A stretch of 64,000 nt of DNA, from assembly GCF_000144605.1 (NCBI RefSeq), contig NC_014375.1:1426001-1490000 (forward strand), written 5' to 3'. The stretch comes from Brevundimonas subvibrioides ATCC 15264. Its GTDB lineage: Bacteria > Pseudomonadota > Alphaproteobacteria > Caulobacterales > Caulobacteraceae. The notes below the pieces were generated by a model, which saw only the letters and a program-made list of their open reading frames with translations, was not told the origin of the DNA and searched no databases. Positions 55,119 through 63,713 of the stretch are shown here, piece after piece. The position numbers and the translations under genes are program-made. Within the stretch, counting starts at the first letter, position 1. The number at the start of each line of letters is the position of its first letter.

Positions 55119-56178
55119 GCCGACCGTGCCGGGCTTGAGATTGCCGGTCTCGACCCCTCTGGACGAGGTCGAGGCGGCGGCCGGGAGTGCCGACAGCCTG
55201 GTGCTGGAGTTCGGCGCGTTTCGCGACGGGCGGGGGTTCTCCCTGGCCTCCATCCTGCGCGAGCGGGGCTGGACCGGCCGGCTGGTGGCGGCCGGGCATG
55301 TGTTGCCGGACCAGGCGCGGCATCTGAAGCGGTCGGGCTTCGACGCGGTCGAGCGTCCGGCCGGCGACGATGCAGGGCCGTGGGAGCGGATGCTGGCGGC
55401 GTTCGACGTGGCCTATCAGCCGGCGGCGGACGAGACCGTGCCGGCCTGGCGACGGCGGGCGGCTGAGGCGAGACACGATCCCGAGACGCTCGCGGCCCGG
55501 CTGAGTGCCGAGGCAGGCGAGGCCGAACCTCTCGACGTCCTGCGCGCGGCTTTCGCCGTGCCGGGTCTGAAGATCGCGGCCCTGTCGTCTTTCGGGGCGG
55601 AGGCGGCGGTGCTGCTGGACCTGATCGCGCGGACGCGGCCGGACACGCCGGTCCTGTTCCTGGAGACCGGTCAGCACTTCCTGCAGACCCTGCAGTACCG
55701 ACGCACGCTGACGGAGCGGCTGGGCCTGACCGACGTCCGGCTGGTCGTGCCCGACGCCGGGGAACGGGCCGACCTCGACCCGAAGGACGATCTGTGGCGA
55801 AGCGATGCCGATGCCTGCTGCAACCTGCGCAAGGTCCGTCCTCTGGCGCGGGCATCCGCGGGGTTCGACGCCCTGATCACCGGGCGGAAGCGCTATCAGG
55901 CCGGGACGCGACAGGCGCTGGAGGTCTTCGAGGTTCTGGACGGGCAGCTGCGCATCAATCCGCTGGCCGGGTGGAGCGCCGAGCAGATCGAGGACCATGC
56001 CGTCGCGCGCGACCTGCCGCGTCATCCCCTGGTGTCGCAGGGCTATCTGTCGATCGGCTGCTGGCCGTGCACCTCGGCCGTGGCGGAGGGGCAGGACGCC
56101 CGCTCCGGACGCTGGTCGGGCGTGGACAAGACCGAGTGCGGCATCCACCTTGGCGGGCGACTGGTCCCCGCAGTCTGA
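55105..56178 (+). CDS. cysH: DUF934 - phosphoadenylyl/adenylylsulfate reductase fusion (CysH)
   Basis: The 357-residue protein is a fusion. Residues about 1-110 match DUF934 (SLVLEFGAFRDGRGFSLASI, GRLVAAGHVLPDQARHLKRS), which is often a separate gene between cysI and cysH. Residues about 130-357 are the reductase (FGAEAAVLLDLIARTRPDTP, LFLETGQHF). The CCNLRKVRPL, CWPC and ECGIHL motifs are the cluster cysteines and C-terminal active Cys of the 4Fe-4S APS reductase form, so APS rather than PAPS is the likely substrate. The fused DUF934 may bring it close to CysI. Confidence 0.9.
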   Translation: MRLLEPTVPGLRLPVSTPLDEVEAAAGSADSLVLEFGAFRDGRGFSLASILRERGWTGRLVAAGHVLPDQARHLKRSGFDAVERPAGDDAGPWERMLAAFDVAYQPAADETVPAWRRRAAEARHDPETLAARLSAEAGEAEPLDVLRAAFAVPGLKIAALSSFGAEAAVLLDLIARTRPDTPVLFLETGQHFLQTLQYRRTLTERLGLTDVRLVVPDAGERADLDPKDDLWRSDADACCNLRKVRPLARASAGFDALITGRKRYQAGTRQALEVFEVLDGQLRINPLAGWSAEQIEDHAVARDLPRHPLVSQGYLSIGCWPCTSAVAEGQDARSGRWSGVDKTECGIHLGGRLVPAV

Positions 56179-56195
56179 CGCATCCCGAGACCCCC

Positions 56196-57218
56196 ATGCC
56201 CACCGACTCCATCATCGACCTCATCGGCCGCACGCCGCTGATCCGGCTGAACCGTCTGTCGGAAGCCACCGGCTGCGAGATCCTGGGCAAGGCCGAGTTC
56301 ATGAACCCCGGCGGGTCGATCAAGGACCGGGCCGCCCTGTCCATCGTCCAGACCGCACGGGCCGACGGCTCGCTGAAGCCCGGCGGGACGATCGTCGAGG
56401 GCACGGCGGGAAACACCGGGATCGGACTGGCTCTTGTCGGGGCGGCGCTGGGCCATCCGGTGGTGATCGTCATTCCCCGGACCCAGTCCGAGGAGAAGAA
56501 GTCGGCGATCCGCGCGCTGGGAGCCCGGCTGATCGAGGTGGACGCCGCGCCGTTTTCCAGCCCCAACCACTTCGTCCACTACTCCGGGCGGCTGGCGAGG
56601 GAGCTCGACGCCTCGGAGCCGAACGGGGCCATCTGGGCCAACCAGTTCGACAACACCGCCAACCGCGAGGCCCACTACACCGGCACAGGCCCCGAGATCT
56701 GGGAGCAGACCGGCGGGCGGATCGACGGCTTCGTCAGCGCGGTCGGGTCGGGCGGCACGATCGTGGGGGCGGGGACCTTCCTGAAGGAGCGGGATCCCGG
56801 GATCCAGGTGGCGCTGGCCGATCCGGCGGGCGCGGCGCTGTTCAACTGGTTCACCCAGGGGGTGATGACGGCCGAGGGGTCATCGATCACCGAGGGCATC
56901 GGGGTGGCGCGGATCACGGGCAATCTGGAAGGTTTCACGCCCGATCACGCCTATCGCATCGAGGACGCCGAGTTCCTGCCGCTGTTGTTCGACCTCGTGG
57001 TGCACGAGGGATTGTCGCTGGGCGGGTCGGCGGGGGTGAACATCGCGGGGGCCGTGCGGCTGGCGCGGCAGCTGGGGCCGGGCAAGACGATCGTGACGGT
57101 GCTGTGCGACCCCGGCTCGCGCTATGCGTCCAAGCTGTTCAACGCCGAGTTCCTGGCCGGCAAGGGCCTGCCGGTCCCGCCCTGGGCATCGGGCCCGGGT
57201 CTGTCGTCTGCCGCGTAG
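56196..57218 (+). CDS. cysK: Cysteine synthase A
   Basis: CysK makes L-cysteine from O-acetylserine and sulfide using pyridoxal phosphate. The 340-residue protein has the PLP lysine Lys43 in NPGGSIKDRAALSI, the phosphate-binding loop EGTAGNTGIGLALVGAALG, and AVGSGGTIVGAGTFLKERDP. The C-terminal region GLSLGGSAGVNIAGAVRLAR is typical. Eighteen bases separate it from cysH. It completes the sulfate-to-cysteine operon. Confidence 0.93.
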   Translation: MPTDSIIDLIGRTPLIRLNRLSEATGCEILGKAEFMNPGGSIKDRAALSIVQTARADGSLKPGGTIVEGTAGNTGIGLALVGAALGHPVVIVIPRTQSEEKKSAIRALGARLIEVDAAPFSSPNHFVHYSGRLARELDASEPNGAIWANQFDNTANREAHYTGTGPEIWEQTGGRIDGFVSAVGSGGTIVGAGTFLKERDPGIQVALADPAGAALFNWFTQGVMTAEGSSITEGIGVARITGNLEGFTPDHAYRIEDAEFLPLLFDLVVHEGLSLGGSAGVNIAGAVRLARQLGPGKTIVTVLCDPGSRYASKLFNAEFLAGKGLPVPPWASGPGLSSAA

Positions 57219-57238
57219 TTCCGGGTGGGGCGCAGGCG

Positions 57239-57314
57239 TGGTGCCGGCTGCAGGAATCGAACCCGCGACATCCAGTTTACAAAACTGGCGCTCTACCAAC
57301 TGAGCTAAGCCGGC
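57239..57314 (-). tRNA. tRNA-Thr (anticodon UGU)
   Basis: A complete cloverleaf is visible on the minus strand. The seven-base-pair acceptor is GCCGGCT / AGCCGGC, the D-arm contains AGCTCAGTTGGTAGAGC, and the anticodon arm is CCAGT-TTTGTAA-ACTGG with anticodon TGT. The T-arm is GCGGGTTCGATTCCTGC (TTCGATT loop). The discriminator is A and the CCA end is encoded. Length 76 bases. No tRNA neighbours. Confidence 0.97.
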
Positions 57315-57377
57315 CCGGGGCCTTGGGCTGGGAGCGTTTAACTGGCGTGGTGCGGCGGGCGCAAGCTATGAAACGCC

Positions 57378-57728
57378 ATGCCGAACACGTCCTACATCCT
57401 GCCCGTGGTCATGCTGGCGCTGTCCAACGTCTTCATGACGTTCGCCTGGTACGGCCACCTGAAGTTCGGGTCCAAGCCGCTGTGGATCGTGGTGATCGTC
57501 AGCTGGGGCATCGCCTTCTTCGAATACTGCCTGGCCGTGCCCGCGAACCGGATCGGGCATCAGGTCTATTCCGCCGCAGAACTGAAGACGATGCAGGAGG
57601 TGATCACCCTGCTGGTGTTCGCGGTCTTCTCGGTCACCGTCCTGGGCGAGAGGCTGACGCTGAACCACGGGGTGGGGTTCGCCTTCATCTTCCTGGGGGC
57701 GTGGTTCGTGTTCCGGGGGCCGTTTTAG
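57378..57728 (+). CDS. DUF486 / DMT-superfamily small membrane protein
   Basis: The 116-residue protein has four hydrophobic helices (YILPVVMLALSNVFMTFAWY, LWIVVIVSWGIAFFEYCLAV, MQEVITLLVFAVFSVTVLGE, GVGFAFIFLGAWFVFRGPF). VPANRIGHQVYSAAELKTMQ lies between the second and third helices, diagnostic of DUF486. The fold is that of drug/metabolite transporters of the EmrE size. Substrate unknown. The stop overlaps the stop of the converging HIT gene by four bases. Confidence 0.88.
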   Translation: MPNTSYILPVVMLALSNVFMTFAWYGHLKFGSKPLWIVVIVSWGIAFFEYCLAVPANRIGHQVYSAAELKTMQEVITLLVFAVFSVTVLGERLTLNHGVGFAFIFLGAWFVFRGPF

Positions 57729-58162
57729 TCCAGGGCCGCGGCGATCTTCGCCGCCGTCGCCTTCAGGGCTTCGACATCGGCCATCCCTGCCTGACCATGG
57801 CCCTTCATGGGCCGGTCCGCCCAGCGGGGGATGATGTGGACGTGCAGGTGGAAGACGGTCTGGCCGCCGGCCTCGCCGTTGAACTGCATGATCGAAAAGC
57901 CCTCGGGCGACAGGGCCCCGACCACGGCGCGGGCGGTGCGCTGCACGGCGGCGGTCAGGGTCGCCAGGGTTTCGGGCTCGACCTCCAGCAGGTTGCGCGC
58001 GGTCGAGGTCTTCGAAATCACCAGGACGTGGCCTTCGCTTTGAGGGAAAACGTCCATGAAGGCCAGGACGCCGTCGTCCTCCCAGACCTTCACGGCGGGG
58101 ATCTCGCCGCGCAGGATCTTCGCGAAGATGTTGGACGGGTCGTAGGCGGCGTGCAGGGTCAT
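57725..58162 (-). CDS. HIT family protein (HINT-like hydrolase)
   Basis: This 145-residue nucleotide phosphoramidase/hydrolase of the histidine triad family has the active-site triad in VFHLHVHIIPRW (HxHxHxx). YDPSNIFAKILRGEIPAVKV and EGHVLVISKTSTARNLLEVE are typical of the HINT branch. A general housekeeping role on AMP-linked substrates is likely. It lies ten bases after the FKBP gene on the same strand, which suggests an operon. Confidence 0.92.
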   Translation of the reverse strand: MTLHAAYDPSNIFAKILRGEIPAVKVWEDDGVLAFMDVFPQSEGHVLVISKTSTARNLLEVEPETLATLTAAVQRTARAVVGALSPEGFSIMQFNGEAGGQTVFHLHVHIIPRWADRPMKGHGQAGMADVEALKATAAKIAAALD

Positions 58163-58172
58163 GGAGAAGGTC

Positions 58173-58691
58173 CTACGCGCCCGGGCTCACGTCCAGAAGT
58201 TCGACCTTGAACAGCAGGGTGGAGTTGGGCGGCAGTTCGTCCCCGCCGACCCAGCGGTCGCCGTAGCCCAGGGTAGCCGGGATGGCGAAGTAGAATGTCT
58301 CGCCCACGCGCATCAGGGCGACGCCCTCGGTCCAGCCACGGATGACGCGGTTCAGCGGGAACTCGGCGGGCTCGCCCCGGTCGTAGGAGGAGTCGAACTT
58401 GCGGCCGTCGATGAAGGTGCCCTCGTAGTGGACCTTGACCGTATCGGTGGCGGTGGGCTGGCGACCTTCGGGATGGGCGCGGCCCTCTCGGCGGTACTGC
58501 AGGCCGGAGGCGGTGGTCGTCCAGCCGCGTCGCTGACCGTTCCAGGCCAGATAGGCGGCCTGACCGGCCTCGTACTCTGCCGGGGTCGAATGGGCGGCCG
58601 GGGCGGGCGTCGGCACCGGCGCGGTGGCGCAGGCGGCGAGCGCCAGGGCGGATAGGATCGGGGCGGCGAGGGTCAGGGCGATGCGCTTCAT
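58173..58691 (-). CDS. FKBP-type peptidyl-prolyl cis-trans isomerase, lipoprotein
   Basis: The 172-residue protein has a lipoprotein signal (RIALTLAAPILSALALAAC, Cys as acylation site). The C-terminal FKBP domain (about residues 80-170) has DTVKVHYEGTFIDGRKFDSS and the conserved LNRVIRGWTEGVALMRVGET, then FYFAIPATLGYGDR. It probably folds envelope proteins from a membrane-anchored position. The start is the ATG at 58691, just inside a region rich in palindromic repeats. Confidence 0.9.
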   Translation of the reverse strand: MKRIALTLAAPILSALALAACATAPVPTPAPAAHSTPAEYEAGQAAYLAWNGQRRGWTTTASGLQYRREGRAHPEGRQPTATDTVKVHYEGTFIDGRKFDSSYDRGEPAEFPLNRVIRGWTEGVALMRVGETFYFAIPATLGYGDRWVGGDELPPNSTLLFKVELLDVSPGA

Positions 58692-58761
58692 GCAGCGAGG
58701 CTTAGCAGCGTCTCCTCCCCGTGCGAAGCAGGAGGAGGTGGATCCGTAGCGAAGCGGAGGA

Positions 58762-58848
58762 GACGGAGGGGTTCTTCGTGCACGAAGAACCCCTCCGTCA
58801 GCTCGCAAAGGGCTCGCTGCCTTGAGGATCGGCTCGTATACGAGCCGA
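58762..58848. repeat. Palindromic repeat cluster at the end of the sigma factor gene
   Basis: Two perfect palindromes lie close together: 38 bases at 58762-58799 (arms GACGGAGGGGTTCTTCGTG and complement) and 20 bases at 58829-58848 (TCGGCTCGTATACGAGCCGA). A third, imperfect GGAGGAG-rich hairpin lies near 58710. The longer palindrome covers the sigma factor stop codon (58798-58800), and the shorter lies within its last coding residues. This is the composition of dispersed REP-like elements, and it may also end transcription. Confidence 0.85.
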
Positions 58849-60096
58849 CCGCAAGCCCCAACGCTGCGCGCTGGGGAGGAGACGATCCCGTCGGGCCTTC
58901 AGGAACAAGGCCTCCGCCGATGACGGACCCAGCGCCAGGGCGGCGTCGTAATCCTCGCGGGCATCCTTGTCCCAGCCCAGACGGGCGAACATCTCGGCGC
59001 GGGCGGCGTGCAGGGGCAACCAGCCCGGGGCGTCGATGCAGAGCAGGGCGTCGAGCGCGGCCGCCGGACCCTCGACCTCGGCCAGGGCGACCGCGCGGTT
59101 GGTGCGGATCACCGGGTCGTCGCGCTGGAGCAGCAGCAGGTTGTAGAGGCCAAGGATGGCGGCCCAGTCGGTAAGACCCGTCGTGGCGCGGTCGGCATGA
59201 GCCCCGTGGATCGCAGCCTGGAGCGCGCGCGGACCGGGCACGGCGCGCCGGGCATGGGAGATGGCCGCGGAGCGAGCCACGAACCGCCCGGCCTCGGCGA
59301 TCAGGGCGGGGCTCCAGTCGGCCGTGTTCTGCTCGGTCAGGGGCACCATGGCCCCGTCGGGAGCGAGGCGGGCCGGGCGGCGGGCCTCGGAATAGCGGAC
59401 CGTGGCGGCCAGGGCCTGCGCCTCCGCATCGTCGGGCGCGAGCCGGGCGAGCAGGCCGGTCAGGTTCAGCATCCCGGTGGCGAAGTCGGCATGGGGCCCG
59501 TCCCCCGCGGCATCGGCATGCGCCTGGGCATAGGCGACCTCGAGCGTCGACAGGACCGCGTCCATACGCTCGGGCCAGCGGTCGGGGGAGGGGACGTCGT
59601 AGGGCACGCCGGCCTCGGCGATCTTGCGCTTCGCCCGGACCAGCCGCTGGGCCAGGGTCGGCTCGGGCGTCAGGAAGGCGGCGGCGACCTCGACCGTCGA
59701 CAGGCCGCAGACGGTACGGAGCGTCAGGGCCGCGCGGGCGTCGGGGCTGACCGCGGGGTGGCAGCAGACGAAGATCAGCCGCAGCCGCTCGTCGGGTATG
59801 GGCTGATCCAGCGCCATGACGTGGTCCTCGGGGGTCGGCTCGGGCGGCGCATCGTCGGGGCGCCAGGCGGCGGCGGTGGCGCGGCGGCGGAAGCGGTCGA
59901 GCGCCCAGCGCCGGGCGACGGCATAGAGCCAGGCCGCCGGATCGGCCGGCGGGGCGTCGCCCCATCGTTCCAGCGCGCGGGCACAGGCCTCGGCGAAGGC
60001 CTCCTCGGCCAGATCGAGATCACGGAAGGCGGCAGCGAGGGCGGAAACCACCCGGCCGCCGGCGTCCCGGAACGTCTGGTCGAGGAGACGGCTCAC
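58798..60096 (-). CDS. ECF RNA polymerase sigma factor, ECF42 type
   Basis: The 432-residue sigma factor has sigma-2 (AFRDLDLAEEAFAEACARAL, WLYAVARRWALDRFRRR) and sigma-4 (LRTVCGLSTVEVAAAFLTPE, LAQRLVRAKRKI) regions. A long C-terminal TPR-like part follows (LYNLLLLQRDDPVIRTNRAV, ALAEVEGPAAALDAL, AARAEMFARLGWDKDAREDY). This extension and the adjacent DGPF/YCII gene define ECF42, in which no classical anti-sigma factor is used and the extension is needed for activity. The start is GTG at 60096. The last 20 or so residues come from palindromic repeat sequence and are probably not functional. Confidence 0.9.
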   Translation of the reverse strand: MSRLLDQTFRDAGGRVVSALAAAFRDLDLAEEAFAEACARALERWGDAPPADPAAWLYAVARRWALDRFRRRATAAAWRPDDAPPEPTPEDHVMALDQPIPDERLRLIFVCCHPAVSPDARAALTLRTVCGLSTVEVAAAFLTPEPTLAQRLVRAKRKIAEAGVPYDVPSPDRWPERMDAVLSTLEVAYAQAHADAAGDGPHADFATGMLNLTGLLARLAPDDAEAQALAATVRYSEARRPARLAPDGAMVPLTEQNTADWSPALIAEAGRFVARSAAISHARRAVPGPRALQAAIHGAHADRATTGLTDWAAILGLYNLLLLQRDDPVIRTNRAVALAEVEGPAAALDALLCIDAPGWLPLHAARAEMFARLGWDKDAREDYDAALALGPSSAEALFLKARRDRLLPSAQRWGLRSARIRADPQGSEPFAS

Positions 60097-60105
60097 CGGG
60101 ACGGA

Positions 60106-60471
60106 TCAGCCCTGCGGCGGCGGCGGCAGCATCGGCCGGATCTCGATCGAGCCGTTGCGCGCGATCGGCAACCTCTTCGCCCAGTCGATGGCGGCGTCCA
60201 GGTCGGGCACGTCGATCATATAGAGGCCGCCCAGCTGTTCGCGCGTCTCGGCGAACGGGCCGTCATGAACGGTGCGGCCGGACGGGGTCACCCGCACGGT
60301 GGTGGCGGTGGTGGCGGACTTCAGGCCCGCGCCGCCGACGAAGACCCCGGCCTCGCCCATCTGCATGCCGTATTGGCCGTGGGCGTCGAGGATCGCGTGC
60401 CAGGACGGGCTGGCCTCGCCCTCGGGATAGGACTCGGCCTCGGGTTCGTGGATCAGCAGGGCATAGTGCAT
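60106..60471 (-). CDS. YCII/DGPF-family protein, partner of the ECF42 sigma factor
   Basis: This 121-residue YCII-related protein carries the DGPF motif in TVHDGPFAETREQLGGLYMI. The N-terminus is MHYALLIHEPEAESYPEGEA and the product is a small soluble alpha-beta fold. Such genes almost always precede ECF42 genes and are their main transcriptional targets; the molecular role is unknown, with a metabolic or signalling small-molecule binding function suggested. It ends nine bases before the sigma factor start. The promoter is at 60535-60561. Confidence 0.9.
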   Translation of the reverse strand: MHYALLIHEPEAESYPEGEASPSWHAILDAHGQYGMQMGEAGVFVGGAGLKSATTATTVRVTPSGRTVHDGPFAETREQLGGLYMIDVPDLDAAIDWAKRLPIARNGSIEIRPMLPPPPQG

Positions 60472-60534
60472 GGGGTCAGCCTCCGTGTTTGCGGTCGCCT
60501 GATCGGACGCTCCGATCCTGCACGACAAAGGAAA

Positions 60535-60561
60535 GACGCGCGAGGCTTGGCCGTATCGACA
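60535..60561 (-). promoter_or_regulatory. ECF42-type promoter of the DGPF-sigma factor operon
   Basis: On the minus strand TGTCGA (60561-60556) is separated by 17 bases from CGTC (60538-60535). This agrees with the motif I recall for ECF42 targets, TGTCGA at -35 and CGA/TC at -10. It lies upstream of the DGPF gene, leaving a leader of about 60 bases, so the sigma factor likely activates its own operon. Confidence 0.72.
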
Positions 60562-60658
60562 ACGGGGCCCGGATTAATTCGAGGTCATGACGTCGAGTTA
60601 AAATGACTTCGCCCGGTGGCGGGATCACCTTCGCCTTAACACCAGGGAGGAGCCCATC

Positions 60659-61603
60659 ATGACCAAGTCCATCACCGCCGCCTTCGCCATCGCTGCCGCC
60701 GTCGCCGCCACCTTCGCGGCCGCCGCGCCGGCCTCCGCCGCCGAAGGCCCCGAGGTCCGCGTGCGCCGCGCCGCCGCGCGCATGGTCGTGATCGTCGAGG
60801 ACCGGACCGACGTCGCCGTCGAGATCGAGCCGGGAACGGGTGGTTTGCCCATGCCGACCGTGACGCGCTCCGGAAACGAGATCCGCATCGACGGCGGTCT
60901 GGGCCGCAATCCGATCCGCAACTGCCGCAGCGGACCGGCCGAGGCGCGCCAGCCGGGCGAGGGGGCCTCTGTAGAGGTGCGCCGGAACGGCCGGGTCGAT
61001 CTGTCGGCCGCGCCCCTGATCGTGGTGCGCACCCCGCGGACCGTGGACGTCTCGACCGAGGACTCGGCCATCTTCGGAGCCATCGGCCGCGGCGCGACCT
61101 CGATCGAGCTGGGGGCCGGCGGCTGCGGTGACTGGACGATCGCGAACACCTCGGGCCACGCGGACCTGTCGATCGGCGGGTCGGGCAGCATCCGCGCCGG
61201 GACGTCCGGAAGCCTGGAAGCGGCCATCGGCGGTTCGGGCCGGGTCACGGCGGGCGCGACCGGCGACCTCGACGCCGCCATCGGCGGTTCGGGCACCATC
61301 ACCGTCACCCAGGCGACCGGCGCGGTGGAAGCGGCGATCGGCGGGTCGGGCGATGTGCGCGTCGGCGGCGGGCGGCCCCGTTCCGTCGACGCCTCCATCG
61401 GCGGCTCGGGCGACATCGTGATCCAGGGCGACACCGGTCCGCTGGAGGCCGCCATTGCCGGATCGGGCAATGTCACGGTCACCGGCACGGTCGACAGCCT
61501 CGAAGCCAGTCTGGTCGGCGGCGGCGACGTCAGGGTCGGCCGGGTCACCGGCGCGGTCTCCCAGTCCGTCATGGGCGGCGGTCGGGTCCACATCGGCAAC
61601 TGA
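60659..61603 (+). CDS. GIN/DUF2807-like exported repeat protein
   Basis: The 314-residue protein has a signal peptide (AFAIAAAVAATFAAAAPASA, cleavage after ASA). A repetitive C-terminal half follows (about residues 165-314) with a motif near every 19-22 residues of the form AAIGGSGxVxVxxATG, five to seven times. This is the head-GIN/DUF2807 pattern that folds into a beta-helix or beta-solenoid. Surface or periplasmic location is likely. Function is unknown. It diverges from the DGPF gene and ends at a terminator. Confidence 0.8.
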   Translation: MTKSITAAFAIAAAVAATFAAAAPASAAEGPEVRVRRAAARMVVIVEDRTDVAVEIEPGTGGLPMPTVTRSGNEIRIDGGLGRNPIRNCRSGPAEARQPGEGASVEVRRNGRVDLSAAPLIVVRTPRTVDVSTEDSAIFGAIGRGATSIELGAGGCGDWTIANTSGHADLSIGGSGSIRAGTSGSLEAAIGGSGRVTAGATGDLDAAIGGSGTITVTQATGAVEAAIGGSGDVRVGGGRPRSVDASIGGSGDIVIQGDTGPLEAAIAGSGNVTVTGTVDSLEASLVGGGDVRVGRVTGAVSQSVMGGGRVHIGN

Positions 61604-61635
61604 TCTCTCCCCCGAGTCAGAACGCCGAATGGAGG

Positions 61636-61670
61636 CGGCCCGGGAGCGTGGAACCCCCCGGGCCGTCTTT
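61636..61670 (+). terminator. Terminator of the GIN-like gene
   Basis: Nine-base-pair stem CGGCCCGGG / CCCGGGCCG with a 12-base loop, followed by GTCTTT. It starts about 30 bases after the stop codon. The T tract is short, so efficiency may be moderate. Confidence 0.65.
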
Positions 61671-61704
61671 CCCACAGAATCCGGCTCGAAGCCCTTCGAC
61701 GCGC

Positions 61705-61733
61705 TTGACGAAACGGGACTCAATCGTCATAAG
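61705..61733 (+). promoter_or_regulatory. Housekeeping promoter for the S10 ribosomal operon
   Basis: TTGACG and CATAAG are separated by 17 bases, close to the TTGAC / TATAAT consensus of the housekeeping sigma factor. It is the only good candidate between the terminator and rpsJ. Transcription from it would leave a leader of about 230 bases. Confidence 0.6.
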
Positions 61734-61967
61734 CGCCAACTCTTGTTGGACCGGCTGTGCAGCTCTCGGGTTGCAGACGCGGTTCGCAGGAACGACCCGG
61801 CCCGTTCTTTGTAGCGATCCAGGACTTCAACGGCCTTCGCGGGTGACTGCGTGGGCCGATCGTTTTTGCGGACGTGCGTACTCTGAAGGCATTCGTGCCT
61901 GAAGGCCTCCGGTCTTTGAAATGGTTCACAGGGACGCAGGTTCGCCTGCTTGGGAAATACGACCGAT

Positions 61968-62273
<306 letters not shown>

Positions 62274-62295
62274 AGAAACAAAGGCGGGATCCGAT

Positions 62296-63048
62296 ATGCG
62301 CACGGGCGTGATCGCCAAGAAGCTGGGCATGACCCGCGTGTTCGCCGATGACGGCCAACACGTTCCGGTCACTGTGCTCCAGCTCGACGACTGTCAGGTC
62401 GTCGGTCAACGCACTCAGGAGCGGGACGGCTACGTCGCCCTGCAGCTGGGTGCCGGGACCAAGAAGGCAAAGAACACCAACAAGGCTCAACGCACGACCT
62501 TCGCCACGGCGGAAGTCGAGCCCAAGCACGTCGTCATGGAGTTCCGTGTTACGGACGACGCCATGATCGACGTCGGAGCGACCCTGTCGGCCGACCACTT
62601 CGTCGTGGGCCAGAAGGTCGACATCCAGGGCGAGACGATCGGCAAGGGCTTCCAGGGCGGTATGAAGCGCTGGAACTTCGGCGGTCTGCGGGCGACGCAC
62701 GGCGTGTCCGTCTCGCACCGTTCGCTGGGCTCCACCGGTCAGCGTCAGGATCCGGGCAAGACCTTCAAGGGCAAGAAGATGGCCGGTCAGCTCGGAAACG
62801 AGACGATCACCACCCAGAACCTGACGATCGTCCGTGTCGACGCCGAGCGCGGCCTGATCCTGGTCAAGGGCGCTGTCCCCGGCCACGAAGGGTCGTGGGT
62901 CAAGGTCCGCGACGCGCACAAGAAGACGCACGCCGACCTGCCGTTCCCCGGTTCGTTCAAGACCAAGGGCGGCGCTCAAGCCGCTCCGGCCGAGACGCCC
63001 GCTGAAGAGCAGGCCCCGGCCGAGACCGTCGAAGGCGGTGAAGCATGA
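62296..63048 (+). CDS. rplC: 50S ribosomal protein L3
   Basis: The 250-residue L3 begins [20 protein letters not shown] and contains the conserved loop [40 protein letters not shown]. An extra Ala/Glu/Pro-rich C-terminal tail of about 30 residues ([20 protein letters not shown]) is typical of alphaproteobacteria. It binds 23S rRNA early in assembly. It lies 22 bases after rpsJ and overlaps rplD by four bases. Confidence 0.98.
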   Translation: MRTGVIAKKLGMTRVFADDGQHVPVTVLQLDDCQVVGQRTQERDGYVALQLGAGTKKAKNTNKAQRTTFATAEVEPKHVVMEFRVTDDAMIDVGATLSADHFVVGQKVDIQGETIGKGFQGGMKRWNFGGLRATHGVSVSHRSLGSTGQRQDPGKTFKGKKMAGQLGNETITTQNLTIVRVDAERGLILVKGAVPGHEGSWVKVRDAHKKTHADLPFPGSFKTKGGAQAAPAETPAEEQAPAETVEGGEA

Positions 63049-63713
63049 AACTCTCGAGCATCAACCTTGACGGCAAGGCTGCCGGCGACGTCGAGCTGTC
63101 GGATGTCATCTTCGGCATCACCGACATCCGCGGCGACCTGCTAGCCCGCTACGTCAACTGGCAACTGGCCAAGCGCCGCGCCGGTACCCACAAGGTCCAG
63201 ACCCGGAACGAGAACTCTCGCACCGGCAAGAAGATGTACAAGCAAAAGGGCACCGGCGGCGCTCGTCACGGTTCGCGCCGTGCCCCGCAGTTCGTCGGCG
63301 GTTCGCGCGCCTTCGGCCCGATCGTCCGTGATCACGGCTTCGACCTTCCCAAGAAGGTCCGCGCCCTGGCCCTGCGTCATGCCCTGTCGTCCAAGGTCAA
63401 GACCGGCGATCTCGTCGTCGTCGACGCCCTGACCGTCAAGGAAGCCAAGACCTCGGCTCTGCGCGAGACGTTCGGCAAGCTGGGCTGGACCCGCACGCTG
63501 ATCATCGCCGGACCGGAAGTGGATGCGAACTTCGCCCTGGCGTCGCGCAACATCCCCCAGATCCACGTCCTGCCGAACGCCGGCCTGAACGTTTATGACA
63601 TCCTGCGCGCTGACAAGCTGGTGCTGACGAAGTCTGCCGTGGAGGCCATCGAGGCCACCTACGCCGACTACAAGCCCTCGCGTCGCGAGCAAGCCGAGAA
63701 GGAAGCCGCGTAA
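63045..63713 (+). CDS. rplD: 50S ribosomal protein L4
   Basis: The 222-residue L4 has the conserved extended loop [40 protein letters not shown], which reaches the exit tunnel, and [20 protein letters not shown] near the end. In E. coli L4 also represses its own operon; no such leader structure was identified here. Start and stop overlap the neighbouring genes (ATGA, TAATG). Confidence 0.98.
   Translation: MKLSSINLDGKAAGDVELSDVIFGITDIRGDLLARYVNWQLAKRRAGTHKVQTRNENSRTGKKMYKQKGTGGARHGSRRAPQFVGGSRAFGPIVRDHGFDLPKKVRALALRHALSSKVKTGDLVVVDALTVKEAKTSALRETFGKLGWTRTLIIAGPEVDANFALASRNIPQIHVLPNAGLNVYDILRADKLVLTKSAVEAIEATYADYKPSRREQAEKEAA

Larger units (their letters stand above)
61604..61967. other. Intergenic region before the S10 operon
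   Basis: This 364-base gap holds a terminator for the preceding gene (61636-61670) and a good housekeeping promoter (61705-61733). A long leader of about 230 bases follows before rpsJ. I could not identify an L4-binding leader structure as in E. coli. Short open frames inside it do not look like protein. Confidence 0.7.
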
